From Lachnospiraceae bacterium (lineage in GTDB: Bacteria > Bacillota > Clostridia > Oscillospirales > Ruminococcaceae): a stretch of 64,000 nt of DNA. The stretch is from positions 130,500-194,499 of the forward strand of contig JAMPFE010000001.1 of assembly GCA_023664705.1 (NCBI GenBank), written 5' to 3'. The notes under the pieces are model-generated. The model did no database searches. It was not told the DNA's origin and was given only the letters and a program-made list of their open reading frames with translations. Positions 18,501-25,616 of this stretch are shown piece by piece; the first letter of the stretch is position 1, and each line of letters begins with the position of its first letter. The translations under genes and the position numbers were made by a program.

Positions 18501-19100
18501 AATGGAATCCCAATCAACCATTTTAGCGAGGGTATCGTAGTCCCAGACCTCGATCTTCTGGATCTCGTGAGAGGTTCTGAAGCCGTCGAAGAAGTGCAGG
18601 AACGGAACTCTGCCCTTGATAGTCGCGAGGTGCGCTACCGCGCCGAGATCCATGACCTCCTGAGGATTGGTGGAGCAAAGCATCGCGTAACCCGTCTGGC
18701 GGCAAGCGTAAATATCGCTGTGGTCGCCGAAGATAGACAGCGCGTGAGACGCCACGGCGCGAGCCGAAACGTGAATTACGGAGGGGAGCAGCTCGCCCGC
18801 GATCTTGTACATATTCGGTATCATCAGGAGCAAGCCCTGAGAAGCGGTGTAGGTAGTAGTCAGCGCGCCCGCGGAAAGAGAGCCGTGAACGGCGCCCGCC
18901 GCGCCCGCCTCGGACTGCATTTCAACGACCTTTACCTGCTCGCCGAAAATGTTCTTTCTTCCTGCCGTTGCCCAGGAATCTGTTACCTCCGCCATAACGG
19001 AAGAAGGGGTGATGGGGTAAATAGCCGCCAGATCGGTAAACGCGTAAGAAACGTGACCCGCGGCGTTGTTGCCGTCCATCGTAAGCTTTTGTCTAGCCAT
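15531..19100 (-). CDS. nifJ: pyruvate:ferredoxin (flavodoxin) oxidoreductase
   Basis: This 1189-residue single-chain PFOR oxidises pyruvate with CoA to acetyl-CoA and CO2 while reducing ferredoxin. The domains run in the usual order: pyruvate-binding N-terminus (GNNAAGHVSYAFTDLAAIYP), the gamma domain, two [4Fe-4S] clusters (CIQCNQCAMVC and CTGCGVCANIC) in the middle, and the thiamine diphosphate domain (GCGETPYAK, ATGCSSIWAG, GGDGWAYDIGYGG). A C-terminal extension completes it. It starts at an ATG behind AGGAGG. It is probably transcribed alone from the promoter at 19179-19207. The reduced ferredoxin would feed the HydABC complex encoded 3 kb away. Confidence 0.97.
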   Translation of the reverse strand: MARQKLTMDGNNAAGHVSYAFTDLAAIYPITPSSVMAEVTDSWATAGRKNIFGEQVKVVEMQSEAGAAGAVHGSLSAGALTTTYTASQGLLLMIPNMYKIAGELLPSVIHVSARAVASHALSIFGDHSDIYACRQTGYAMLCSTNPQEVMDLGAVAHLATIKGRVPFLHFFDGFRTSHEIQKIEVWDYDTLAKMVDWDSIQAFRDRALNPEQPVLHGTAQNPDIFFQAREACNKYYENIPSIVTKYMDKVNAEIGTDYKLFNYYGAPDAEEVIVAMGSVCDTIEETIDYMTAQGRKVGLVKVRLYRPFVSSALAEAIPCTVKKITVLDRTKEPGSLGEPLFLDVVAALKRENKFQDVPVFSGRYGLGSKDCNPAQIIAVYNNKEKPIFTIGIEDDVTNLSLAITENPNTTPEGTTCCKFWGLGSDGTVGANKNSIKIIGDHTDMYAQAYFAYDSKKSGGVTISHLRFGKSPIKSTYFVNKANFVACHNPSYIDKYDMVEDVIPGGSFLLNCQWSVDELGEKLPASVKSYIAKNNINFYIINAIKVAKEIGLGNKTNTVLQSAFFSIANIIPAAEAIDYMKKAAYKSFAKKGDDIVNMNYAAIEKGAGEVIKVDVPADWANCSGELVHPHFEGDNKFLIDFVNNIQVPVNAQRGDKLPVSTFVDIADGTFPQGSAAFEKRGIAVDVPKWIPENCIQCNQCAMVCPHAVIRPFVYSEEQAAKLPAGTDVKDATGLPGMKFTMAISTLDCTGCGVCANICPAGAKDKAKNALVMTPIEQAMEQQKFFDYAVANDNSNCAAVEKFKESTVKGAQFNQPLLEFSGACAGCGETPYAKLITQLFGDRMYIANATGCSSIWAGSEPSTPYTTNKAGHGPAWANSLFEDNAEFGLGMFLAQDTLRKRAQSKLKEIAALDGHEKAKALIDEYFKTENDGKANAEATKNLVEAFENCHCSNEPAIKEVLKLKSYLSKKSQWIFGGDGWAYDIGYGGLDHVIASGKNVNIFVFDTEVYSNTGGQASKATNVGAVAQFAAGGKDVKKKDLAGIAMSYGYVYVAQISMGADRNQCLKAIAEAEAYDGPSLIIAYAPCINHGIKGGLTIAQQVEKEAVEAGYWHLFRFNPSLADEGKSPFTLDSKAPTGDYKAFMMREVRYNSLMRANPDRATVLFDKAVANSKAKYDHLVEMQKAYKEEFEK

Positions 19101-19178
19101 TGGATTTGTTCCTCCTATAAATACATAGTATTATTATCGGCAATTGCTTGTACACAATTCCCGCATATTACACTTTAT

Positions 19179-19207
19179 ATTGTATCACATCTTTTCGTAA
19201 ATTGCAA
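19179..19207 (-). promoter_or_regulatory. sigma-A promoter of the PFOR gene
   Basis: Reading leftward: TTGCAA (19207-19202), 17 bp, TACAAT (19184-19179), about 80 bases ahead of the start codon. Confidence 0.6.
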
Positions 19208-19299
19208 TAGAATTCCGAAAAAATTTTCAAAAATTTCGTGCATTTTTGCTTAAAAATACATATTTTTCACCGAAACCGTCAACTGCGTATTTTAAGAAA

Positions 19300-19322
19300 G
19301 GGGCTGCCCCAAAGGCAGCCCC
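19300..19322 (-). terminator. Rho-independent terminator of the lipoprotein gene
   Basis: GGGGCTGCC (19300-19308) and GGCAGCCCC (19314-19322) form a 9-bp stem. On the leftward strand the stem is followed by TTTCTTAAAA. Confidence 0.8.
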
Positions 19323-19327
19323 GATAT

Positions 19328-20581
19328 TTACCCCAAAATGATTATTTTCGTGCAGTGCCATTGCTCCGGGGAGCCGTACAGCGCGTAATCGTACTTTACC
19401 AGCGCCGCCGTTTCGGGCTTGAGGTCGCTCTCGGCGGCGGGCGAGCCGTCCGAAAAGACGAGCTCCGCGTCCCCCGTCAGAAGAGACGCGCCCGACAGGC
19501 TCCCCGCGCCGTAAACAAAGTCCCCGCTCAACGTCAGCACCCCGTATCTCATGCCCTCGGGGATATCCCCGTCACAGCTTATCGGCAGGGCGCGCGCGTA
19601 AAGCTCCGCTCCCGAATACGGGCAAAGCGCGTTCACATTGTCGAACCAAAGCTGAACCAGCCGCCCGTCGTCCGTTATATATTGACGGTACCGCGGATTT
19701 CCGAAAGCGTTCGTCTCCCCGAGCGTTTCCAAAATCTTACAGTAAGGAATGCTCCCGGGTATCTCCGCGAGCTCATCACGGGATATGACGGCGGTCTCGC
19801 GGTACGGCTTCCCAAAGCTCCCCTCGGGCGGCTCGTATTCGACTTTTCCTCCGCCGCTGTACGGAAGAAAGGTCTCAACGCCGCCGTCCGTAAATTTCGT
19901 GACCGTCACGCCGTCGGGGTAAAACGTTTTCACGGAGCCGTCGGAAAGCGTCTCGTCATACGGAGGAACGACCTCGGGCAGATCCGTATCGACAACGGTC
20001 ACTTTGGTGCAGTGTACCATCGGAGGGTCGCTGTAAGCTTCCGTTTGCGCTTCGAACCTCACAGCGCTGCCCGCCTCCGCGAAGTCCTCCTTTGAGACTT
20101 TGAAGCCGTTTTCGCGCGTTATCCTTGTCGTATCGCCGACAACGAGTATCGCGTCCGTCAAGTAAAGCTCGCCCGTAAGAGGGCGCTGAGCGAAATAGGT
20201 TACGTGCAGGATCTCATCGTCTGTGACAATCGCGAGACCGATGCGTTTTTCGTTCCAAAGCGGGAGCGCGCTGCCGTAAAGCTCCGCTCCCGAATACGGG
20301 CATACGTCGTCCGAGCCGTCGAACCGCAGCTGTATAAGGCGGCCGTCGAACGTCAGATATTGCCGATAACCCGAATAACCGAACGATTCCGTTTCCCCGA
20401 GAGCCTTGATTATCGCTCCGTAGGGAGCGCCCTCGGGTATCCGCTCAAGATCATGATATCCGACGATTTTGGTGCCGCCCTCCGAAAGCCTTGCCTCGAA
20501 GACGACCGCGCCGCCCTCCGCGCACCCCGCCAGCAGCGCCGAGAGTATTGCCGAAGCGAATAAAAGCCTTTTGCTAAACAT
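19328..20581 (-). CDS. lipoprotein with an internally duplicated domain
   Basis: This 417-residue lipoprotein has the signal MFSKRLLFASAILSALLAGC with lipobox LAGC (Cys20). The mature part holds two copies of a domain of roughly 160 residues. The first contains GETESFGYSGYRQYLTFDGR and CPYSGAELYGSALP; the second contains GETNAFGNPRYRQYITDDGR and CPYSGAELYARALP. Each copy ends in WHCTKI or VHCTKV. A linker of about 50 residues lies between them. I do not recognise the domain. The repeated Cys residues (CPYSG, HCTK) could bind metal or form disulfides. The RBS is AAAGGA. It is a single gene with its own terminator. Confidence 0.85.
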   Translation of the reverse strand: MFSKRLLFASAILSALLAGCAEGGAVVFEARLSEGGTKIVGYHDLERIPEGAPYGAIIKALGETESFGYSGYRQYLTFDGRLIQLRFDGSDDVCPYSGAELYGSALPLWNEKRIGLAIVTDDEILHVTYFAQRPLTGELYLTDAILVVGDTTRITRENGFKVSKEDFAEAGSAVRFEAQTEAYSDPPMVHCTKVTVVDTDLPEVVPPYDETLSDGSVKTFYPDGVTVTKFTDGGVETFLPYSGGGKVEYEPPEGSFGKPYRETAVISRDELAEIPGSIPYCKILETLGETNAFGNPRYRQYITDDGRLVQLWFDNVNALCPYSGAELYARALPISCDGDIPEGMRYGVLTLSGDFVYGAGSLSGASLLTGDAELVFSDGSPAAESDLKPETAALVKYDYALYGSPEQWHCTKIIILG

Positions 20582-20767
20582 AATATCAGTCCTTTCCGAA
20601 AATTTCTCTCCCCTATAAACAGGTTCGCAAAAGCAAAACGGATATGTCGCCGCTCGGCAAATTTTTGTGCACGTTGCATAAATCGGCGCGCGGCTTTTGA
20701 CATATTTTGCACGAAGTGAAATTCTAATTTGTCCGACCCGCGAATAGAATAGTTCGGGGGCGATGCA

Positions 20768-21151
20768 ATGCGTAAACGAAAACGGAATTCAAGGCTGCTG
20801 CCGTATGCGGCGGGGCTTATCGCGGGGTATCTGGCGGCGCTTCCCGTGAGCGCTTTGGCGGCGCTGTTGCTGTCGCTGACGGACGCGGCGGCGCAGACGG
20901 CGGGCGCGGCGGCTGTGCTTTCAATGTCGATCGGCAGCTTTCTCTGCGGACGGACGGCGGGCGTCATAAAGCGCCGCGACGGGCTGAAAACGGGAGCGCT
21001 CTGCGGAATTCTGTTCGCGCTGCCGCTTGTTATCGTCTCGGCGGTGTTCGGGGGCGGCTTGAGCGCGATGTTTTTCGTCAAGCTGCTGCTCTGCGCGGCG
21101 TTCGCGGCGGTAGGCGGCGTGGCGGGCGTGAACCGCGAGGAAAAGCCGTAA
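20768..21151 (+). CDS. TIGR04086 family small membrane protein
   Basis: This 127-residue protein has four hydrophobic segments, an internal charged loop KRRDGLKTGALCG and a short basic tail. The pattern of Gly/Ala-rich helices with a RxxGLKxGxxxG loop matches the TIGR04086 (YrzE-like) family of Firmicutes, of unknown function. The last 150 bases of this gene are repeated three more times downstream as decayed copies. A divergent spacer of 186 bases with short hairpins separates it from the lipoprotein gene; no convincing promoter is visible there. Confidence 0.7.
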   Translation: MRKRKRNSRLLPYAAGLIAGYLAALPVSALAALLLSLTDAAAQTAGAAAVLSMSIGSFLCGRTAGVIKRRDGLKTGALCGILFALPLVIVSAVFGGGLSAMFFVKLLLCAAFAAVGGVAGVNREEKP

Positions 21152-21218
21152 AAGCAGCCGCGCCGGCTGTCGTATTCGCGATAGCAGAGCCAAAAACAAG
21201 GAGCGTCAAGGTCTGAAA

Positions 21219-21368
21219 TGCGGAATTCTGTTCGCGCTGCCGCTTGTTATCGTCTCGGCGGTGTTCGGAGGCGGCTTGAGCGCGATGTTTTTTGTCAAGC
21301 TGCTGCTCTGCGCGGCGTTCGCGGCGGCAGGCGGCGTGGCGGGCGTGAACCGCGAGGAAAAGCCGTAA
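21219..21368 (+). pseudogene. 3'-end copy 1 of the TIGR04086-type gene
   Basis: Nearly identical to 21002-21151, including the stop codon. The original frame reads GLKCGILFALP, lacking the four codons between GLK and CGIL of the intact gene. There is no start codon or upstream half, so it is a fragment. Confidence 0.85.
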
Positions 21369-21612
21369 AAGGGGAGACGGCGCTTGCTGCGGTTTTCCCG
21401 ATAACGGAGCCGAATATCGCGGCGGGGGCTGCCGAAGAGGGGGAGCGCGGTATGAAATTTGCAGCCGTGCTTGTTGCAGATTTTCCCAATAACGGAGCCG
21501 AATATCGCGGCGGGGCTGCCGAAAAGGGGGAGCGCGGTATGAAATTTGCAGCCGCGCCGACCGTCGTATTCACGATAACGGAGCCGAAAACAAGGAGCGC
21601 CAAGGTCTGAAA

Positions 21613-21762
21613 TGCGGAATTCTGTTCGCGCTGCCGCTTGTTATCGTTTCGGCGGTGTTCGGGGGCGGCTTGAGCGCAATGTTTTTCGTCAAGCTGTTGC
21701 TCTGCGCGGCGTTCGCGGCGGTAGGCGGCGTGGCGGGCGTGAACCGCGAGGAAAAGCCGTAA
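21613..21762 (+). pseudogene. 3'-end copy 2 of the TIGR04086-type gene
   Basis: Same segment as copy 1, again joined to the leader AAGGTCTGAAA. It differs from the intact gene by only a few substitutions. Confidence 0.85.
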
Positions 21763-21820
21763 AAGCAGCCGCGCCGACCGTCGTATTCACGATAGCAAAG
21801 CCAAAAACAAGGAGCGTCAA

Positions 21821-21966
21821 GAATTTTGTTCGCGCTGCCGCTTGTTATCGTCTCGGCGGTGTTCGGCAGCGGCTTGAGCGCGATGTTTTTCGTCAAGCTG
21901 CTGCTCTGCGCGGCGTTCGCGGCGGTAGGCGGCGTGGCGGGCGTGAACCGCGAGGAAAAGCCGTAA
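21821..21966 (+). pseudogene. 3'-end copy 3 of the TIGR04086-type gene
   Basis: Begins at GAATTTTGTTCGCG, so it is slightly shorter at the left than copies 1 and 2. It ends at the same stop codon. Confidence 0.82.
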
Positions 21967-22357
21967 AAGGGGAGACGGCGCTTATCGCGGTTTTACCGAT
22001 AACGGAGCCGAATATCGCGGCGGGGGCTGCCGAAAAGGAACGCGGTATGAAATTTGCAGCCGTGCCGACTGCCGTATTCGCGATAACGGAGCCGAATATC
22101 GCGGCGGGGCTGCCGAAAAGGAACGCGGTATGAAATTTGCAGCCGTGCCGATTGTCGTATTCACGATAACGGATTCGAATATCGCGGTGGGGGCTGCCGA
22201 AAAGAGAGTGTGCGGTATGAAATTTGCAGCCGCGCCGACCGTCGTATTCGCGATAGCAGAGCCAAAAACAAGGAATACCAAGGTATGAAATTTGCAGCCG
22301 TGCCGACTGTCGTATTCACGATAACAAGGTCAAAAACAAGGAGTGCCAAGGTCTGAA

Positions 22358-23410
22358 ATGAAGTATTTTTTGTCAACGGTAGCGGTGCTTGCCGCAGTTT
22401 TCCTGATAACAAAGCCGGGCGTCGTAACGGCGGCGGTGGGAGCGGCGGTCTCGGACTGCCTGGAGGTTATAGTGCCGTCGCTGTTCGCGTTTGCGGTGCT
22501 GGCGGCGTATTTGCAGCGGAGCGGACTGTACCGCACGGCGCTGAGACCGCTGACGCTGCCGTTATCGAAGCTGCTGCGCATAGACGAGGAGCTTTGCGCG
22601 GTGTTCGTGCTGGCGAATGTCGGCGGATACCCCGTCGGAGCGAGCCTGCTCGCGGAGCTTACGCGGCGCGGGGCGCTGTCGGAGAAGGACGCGGGCAGAA
22701 TGCTGTGCTGCTGCTTCGGAAGCGGTCCGTCGTTTGTCGTAGGCATAGTCGGCATGCGCGTTTTCGGCAGCGCCGCGGCGGGGGCGGCGCTGTTCGCGGT
22801 GGGCTTTTTGTCGTCGCTGATAATGGCGCTGTTGGTGAGAGCGGGCGGCGGAATAGCGCTGAAGCGCTCCGAGGCGCGCTGCGACCTGAGCGCGGGCGCG
22901 TTTATCTCGTCGGTGACGGCGGGCGCGCGGGGGATGTTCACGGTATGCGCGATGATAACGGGCTTTTCGGTCGTTTCGGCAATGCTGAACGAAATCGGCG
23001 TGAACGCGCTGTTTGAGCGGCTTTTCGGGCTGCTCGGCGCGGGAGAGAACTCGGGGGAGATATTCGCGGCGCTGCTGGAGGTCACGCGGATAAAGTCGAT
23101 AGCCCCGACAAACGGCTCTGTTATCGCATGCGCGGCGCTTCTGAGCTTCGGGGGAGCGTGCGTTATAATGCAGGTCGCGGCGCTGGCGGGAAAAATACCG
23201 CTGAAAAAGTTTGTGCTGTCGAGGGTCGGAGCGGCTCTGTTAAGCGGTTTGTTGGCGGTTCCGCTGTCGGGGCTGCTGCCGCCCGCGGACGTGCAGACGT
23301 TCCTCACAAACGGCTCAACGGAGCCGTTTACAAAGAACGCGGCGCTGTCGGGGTGCGTGCTGGTAATGTGCGGCATTTTGCTGCTCGAGGCGAGGCGGGA
23401 TAAGGGCTGA
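22358..23410 (+). CDS. ylbJ: YlbJ-like sporulation integral membrane protein
   Basis: This 350-residue polytopic membrane protein belongs to the nucleoside-recognition/Gate family. Conserved pore-lining blocks are visible: VGGYPVGASLLAEL (about residue 87) and CCCFGSGPSFVVGIVG (about residue 119), which match the pattern of the sporulation protein YlbJ. It is shorter than the roughly 400 residues of the Bacillus protein. The ATG at 22358 follows AAGG at 22347; a stronger AAGGAG at 22336 is too far upstream, probably because the leader was remodelled by the adjoining repeat array. YlbJ is needed for normal spore formation in Bacillus. Confidence 0.8.
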   Translation: MKYFLSTVAVLAAVFLITKPGVVTAAVGAAVSDCLEVIVPSLFAFAVLAAYLQRSGLYRTALRPLTLPLSKLLRIDEELCAVFVLANVGGYPVGASLLAELTRRGALSEKDAGRMLCCCFGSGPSFVVGIVGMRVFGSAAAGAALFAVGFLSSLIMALLVRAGGGIALKRSEARCDLSAGAFISSVTAGARGMFTVCAMITGFSVVSAMLNEIGVNALFERLFGLLGAGENSGEIFAALLEVTRIKSIAPTNGSVIACAALLSFGGACVIMQVAALAGKIPLKKFVLSRVGAALLSGLLAVPLSGLLPPADVQTFLTNGSTEPFTKNAALSGCVLVMCGILLLEARRDKG

Positions 23411-23452
23411 CGGGCTTTTTTCTCGCTTTTGCCTTTTATTGTGAATTATCGT

Positions 23453-23720
23453 GAAAATTTGCAAGTTTTCGACTGGGAACTTGCAAAACGCAATGAGAAA
23501 AGGGACAAATTTTCGTGATTTGTCCCTTTTTGTGCAGTTTTTTGCAGTTTGCGTGCAGTGATTTGCAGTCGATTTGCAGTTAAATGCGGTTTTTTGCAGT
23601 TTTGCGCTGTAAAAATTTGTCAAAAATGTATTTTTATGTTAAAATTTGGAAATAGCCGTACTAACTGTTTGGCGGCGGAAAAAATTTGCAGTAAATTGCA
23701 GTTTTTCGCATGCTAAAATA
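23453..23720 (+). repeat. intergenic regulatory-like element, copy 2
   Basis: Same module as at 950-1200. It has TTTGCAAGTT...AACTTGCAAA, the inverted repeat GGGACAAAT...ATTTGTCCC, and TGCAG/TGCGG boxes at 23533, 23543, 23554, 23564, 23575, 23585 and 23595, with spacings 10, 11, 10, 11, 10, 10. A promoter TTGTCA (23617-23622)-17 bp-TAAAAT (23640-23645) follows, then GTACTAACT and TGCAG boxes at 23687 and 23697. It lies between the convergent ylbJ and thiN genes, so the predicted rightward transcript would be antisense to the thiN end. Confidence 0.8.
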
Positions 23721-24007
23721 ATGCGACGGCGGGGAAGTTCACAAAAGTGAAAACGGACGGCGGACTTCACTTAGCGTGAACTTCAAGCACGAGCGCAGTT
23801 TTTTGCAGTTTTGCGCTGTAAAAATTTGTCAAAAATGTATTTTTTATGTTAAAATTTGGAAATAGCCGTACTAACTGTTTGGCGGCGGAAAAAGTTTGCA
23901 GTAAATTGCAGTTTTTCGCATGCTAAAATAATGCGACGGCGGGGAAATTCACAAAAGTGAAAACGGGCGGCGGGTTTCACTTAGCGTGAACTTCAAGCAC
24001 GAGCGCG
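23590..24007. repeat. 209-bp tandem duplication reaching into the end of thiN
   Basis: Two direct copies of about 209 bases (roughly 23590-23797 and 23799-24007) repeat the right part of element copy 2: the promoter-like stretch, the last TGCAG boxes and a hairpin GAAGTTCAC...GTGAACTTC. They also repeat the last ten or so codons of thiN. In copy 2 the promoter spacer is one T longer. The thiN stop and tail used by the gene lie in the right-hand copy. Confidence 0.85.
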
Positions 24008-24603
24008 GTGCCCGAATGCACGGTAACGACCGCTTTTTCGGCGGTTATCTCGTTGCTTACGCCTATCGGCATATCGTTGGTGAGCGGGTGTTTTGTGACG
24101 GGGTATTTCACGCCGCTTTCGGTAACGACGGCGGCTTTGTCATAGGCGAAAACCGACAGATAGCCGTCGTACCGCGGTATCTCGGCGCTCTCGTCGGACA
24201 GCAGGAACAGCCTTGCGTCGTCGCCGAAAAGCACGCCCTCGACGCCGCGCATTTTCAGGTGATACAGCATCTGGATATTCGCGATGGTGTGGTCTATCCT
24301 GCCGCCGAGCGCGCAGAAGAACAGCAGCCGCTTGCAGCCCCTTTTCAGCGCGAAATCCGCGGCGAGCATCGCGTCCGTGTCGTCCTTGACGGGCGAGACC
24401 CTTACGCACTCGACGCCCGAGGGCACCTCGGACTCGGCGCTGTCGAAATCGCCGACGACGAGGTCGGGGGTTATCCCCGCCGCGAGCGCGACGTCGAGCC
24501 CCCTGTCCGCGGCTATTACACAGCCTTGCACAAGCTCCTTTTGCAGCCCGTTGTTGGGCGCTCCGCAGATTATAGAGCATATTTTGTTATCGTTTCCGAT
24601 CAT
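23977..24603 (-). CDS. thiN: thiamine diphosphokinase
   Basis: This 208-residue enzyme transfers pyrophosphate from ATP to thiamine to make the cofactor thiamine diphosphate, which PFOR and Dxs need. Family landmarks are AADRGLDVALAAGITPDLVVGDFDS near the N-terminus, the DDTDAMLA motif and LGGRIDHTIANIQML. The ATG at 24603 has AAGGAGG eight bases upstream; an upstream in-frame ATG does not. It is the last gene of the large leftward block, as in Bacillus. Its 3' end is part of a tandem duplication. Confidence 0.93.
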   Translation of the reverse strand: MIGNDNKICSIICGAPNNGLQKELVQGCVIAADRGLDVALAAGITPDLVVGDFDSAESEVPSGVECVRVSPVKDDTDAMLAADFALKRGCKRLLFFCALGGRIDHTIANIQMLYHLKMRGVEGVLFGDDARLFLLSDESAEIPRYDGYLSVFAYDKAAVVTESGVKYPVTKHPLTNDMPIGVSNEITAEKAVVTVHSGTALVLEVHAK

Positions 24604-24686
24604 TGTTATTGCCTCCTTGAACATTACGATATAGCTTTCACAGTGCGGTTGACACCCTGCCCGCGGCTATAACATACCGCGCCGCC

Positions 24687-25616
24687 TTACCGTTCCCAAT
24701 CATTTATCTGGCTTGCCTCCTCGTACATTCCGAGATAGCTTTCGTAGCGCGATTTGGCGATCTTTCCCGCTTCGACCGCCGCGCGCACCGCGCAGCCCTT
24801 TTCCTTGACGTGGGCGCAGTCCGCGAACGCGCACTCCCCGAGAAACTCGCCGAACTCGCGGAAAGCGCCGTCCAGCTCGCCTTTGGGGATACGGCAATAG
24901 CGCTCCGTGTCGACCGTCGAGAAGCCGGGCGTGTCCGCTATGTAGCCGCCGCCGCGCTTGAAAAGCTCCACCTGACGCGTGGTGTGCCTGCCTCTGCCGA
25001 GCTTTTTGCTGATGTGGGCGGTCTCGAGGGCAAGCTCGGGATAAAGCGCGTTGAGCAGGCTGGATTTTCCGACGCCCGAATTGCCGACAAAGGCGGATAT
25101 TTTGCCCTCGATAAGCGCGCGAACCTCGTCCGCGCCCTCGCCCGTGAGATTGTCGACGGTGCATACGTCGACGCCGATGCCGCGGTATATTTCGGGCAGG
25201 TCGCCCGCCGTTTCAAGGTCTATCTTCGTGAACACGACGACGGGCTCGATGCCCTTGCTGTCCGCTATGGCGATGAGCTTGTCGAGTATGAAGCGGTTGA
25301 CGGCGGGCTCGGCGGTGCTGTTGACGAGCACGATTTTATCGAGATTTGCGAGCGGGGGGCGGACGAGGAAATTTTTACGCTCGTGTATTTCGGTTATCAC
25401 GGGGTCGGCGTTTTCGCCCGTTTCGACGAGAACGCGGTCGCCCGCCGCGGGGCTTATCCCTCGGGCGCGGAATATCCCGCGCGCGGCGCATTTTACGCTT
25501 TCCTCCGCATAGCCGTCAAGGGCGTCCACATAGTAGACGCCCCCGACAGCTTTTGTGATGATACCCTCAAAAGCTAAGGATGAAATTTCGATCAACTCCG
25601 TTCGGCGTTCAGCCAA
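24687..25616 (-). CDS. rsgA: ribosome small-subunit-dependent GTPase A
   Basis: This circularly permuted GTPase assists late 30S subunit maturation. An OB-fold N-terminus (FEGIITKAVGGVYYVDA) precedes the permuted G motifs: NKxD-like TKID, the P-loop GNSGVGKSSLLN and DTPGF. A C-terminal zinc motif follows (CAFADCAHVKEKGC). About 309 residues if the TTG at 25616 is used. A TTG seven codons later is an alternative, and neither has a strong ribosome site, so coupling to the upstream kinase gene (8-base overlap) is likely. Confidence 0.92.
   Translation of the reverse strand: MAERRTELIEISSLAFEGIITKAVGGVYYVDALDGYAEESVKCAARGIFRARGISPAAGDRVLVETGENADPVITEIHERKNFLVRPPLANLDKIVLVNSTAEPAVNRFILDKLIAIADSKGIEPVVVFTKIDLETAGDLPEIYRGIGVDVCTVDNLTGEGADEVRALIEGKISAFVGNSGVGKSSLLNALYPELALETAHISKKLGRGRHTTRQVELFKRGGGYIADTPGFSTVDTERYCRIPKGELDGAFREFGEFLGECAFADCAHVKEKGCAVRAAVEAGKIAKSRYESYLGMYEEASQINDWER

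Larger units (their letters stand above)
21152..22357 (+). repeat. array of tandem gene-fragment repeats
   Basis: This 1.2 kb array is built from two unit types. Unit A is a copy of the last 150 bases of the gene at 20768-21151, found at 21219-21368, 21613-21762 and 21821-21966. Unit B, 68-88 bases, contains TATGAAATTTGCAGCC (starting at about 21451, 21539, 22046, 22129, 22216 and 22284) followed by GATAACGGAGCCGAATATCG. Unit B resembles the first 25 codons of the next gene, ylbJ, whose start reads ATGAAGTATTT and then GTTTTCCTGATAACAAAGCCG. Most B units carry a purine-rich stretch and an ATG, giving short frames such as MKFAAVPTVVFTIT. The array thus amplifies the junction between its two flanking genes. 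No long frame through it looks real. Confidence 0.85.

Noticed and set aside
15576..19253. A 1225-codon open frame opposite the PFOR gene
   Set aside because: It mirrors the PFOR gene exactly, has no ribosome site, and its composition (Leu/Arg/Val/Asp-rich with no motifs) is that expected from the complement of strongly biased codons.
21218..22133. Two open frames of 130 and 173 codons within the fragment array
   Set aside because: They run in the wrong frame through copies of the neighbouring gene's 3' end and change composition at each repeat boundary, so they are chance frames.
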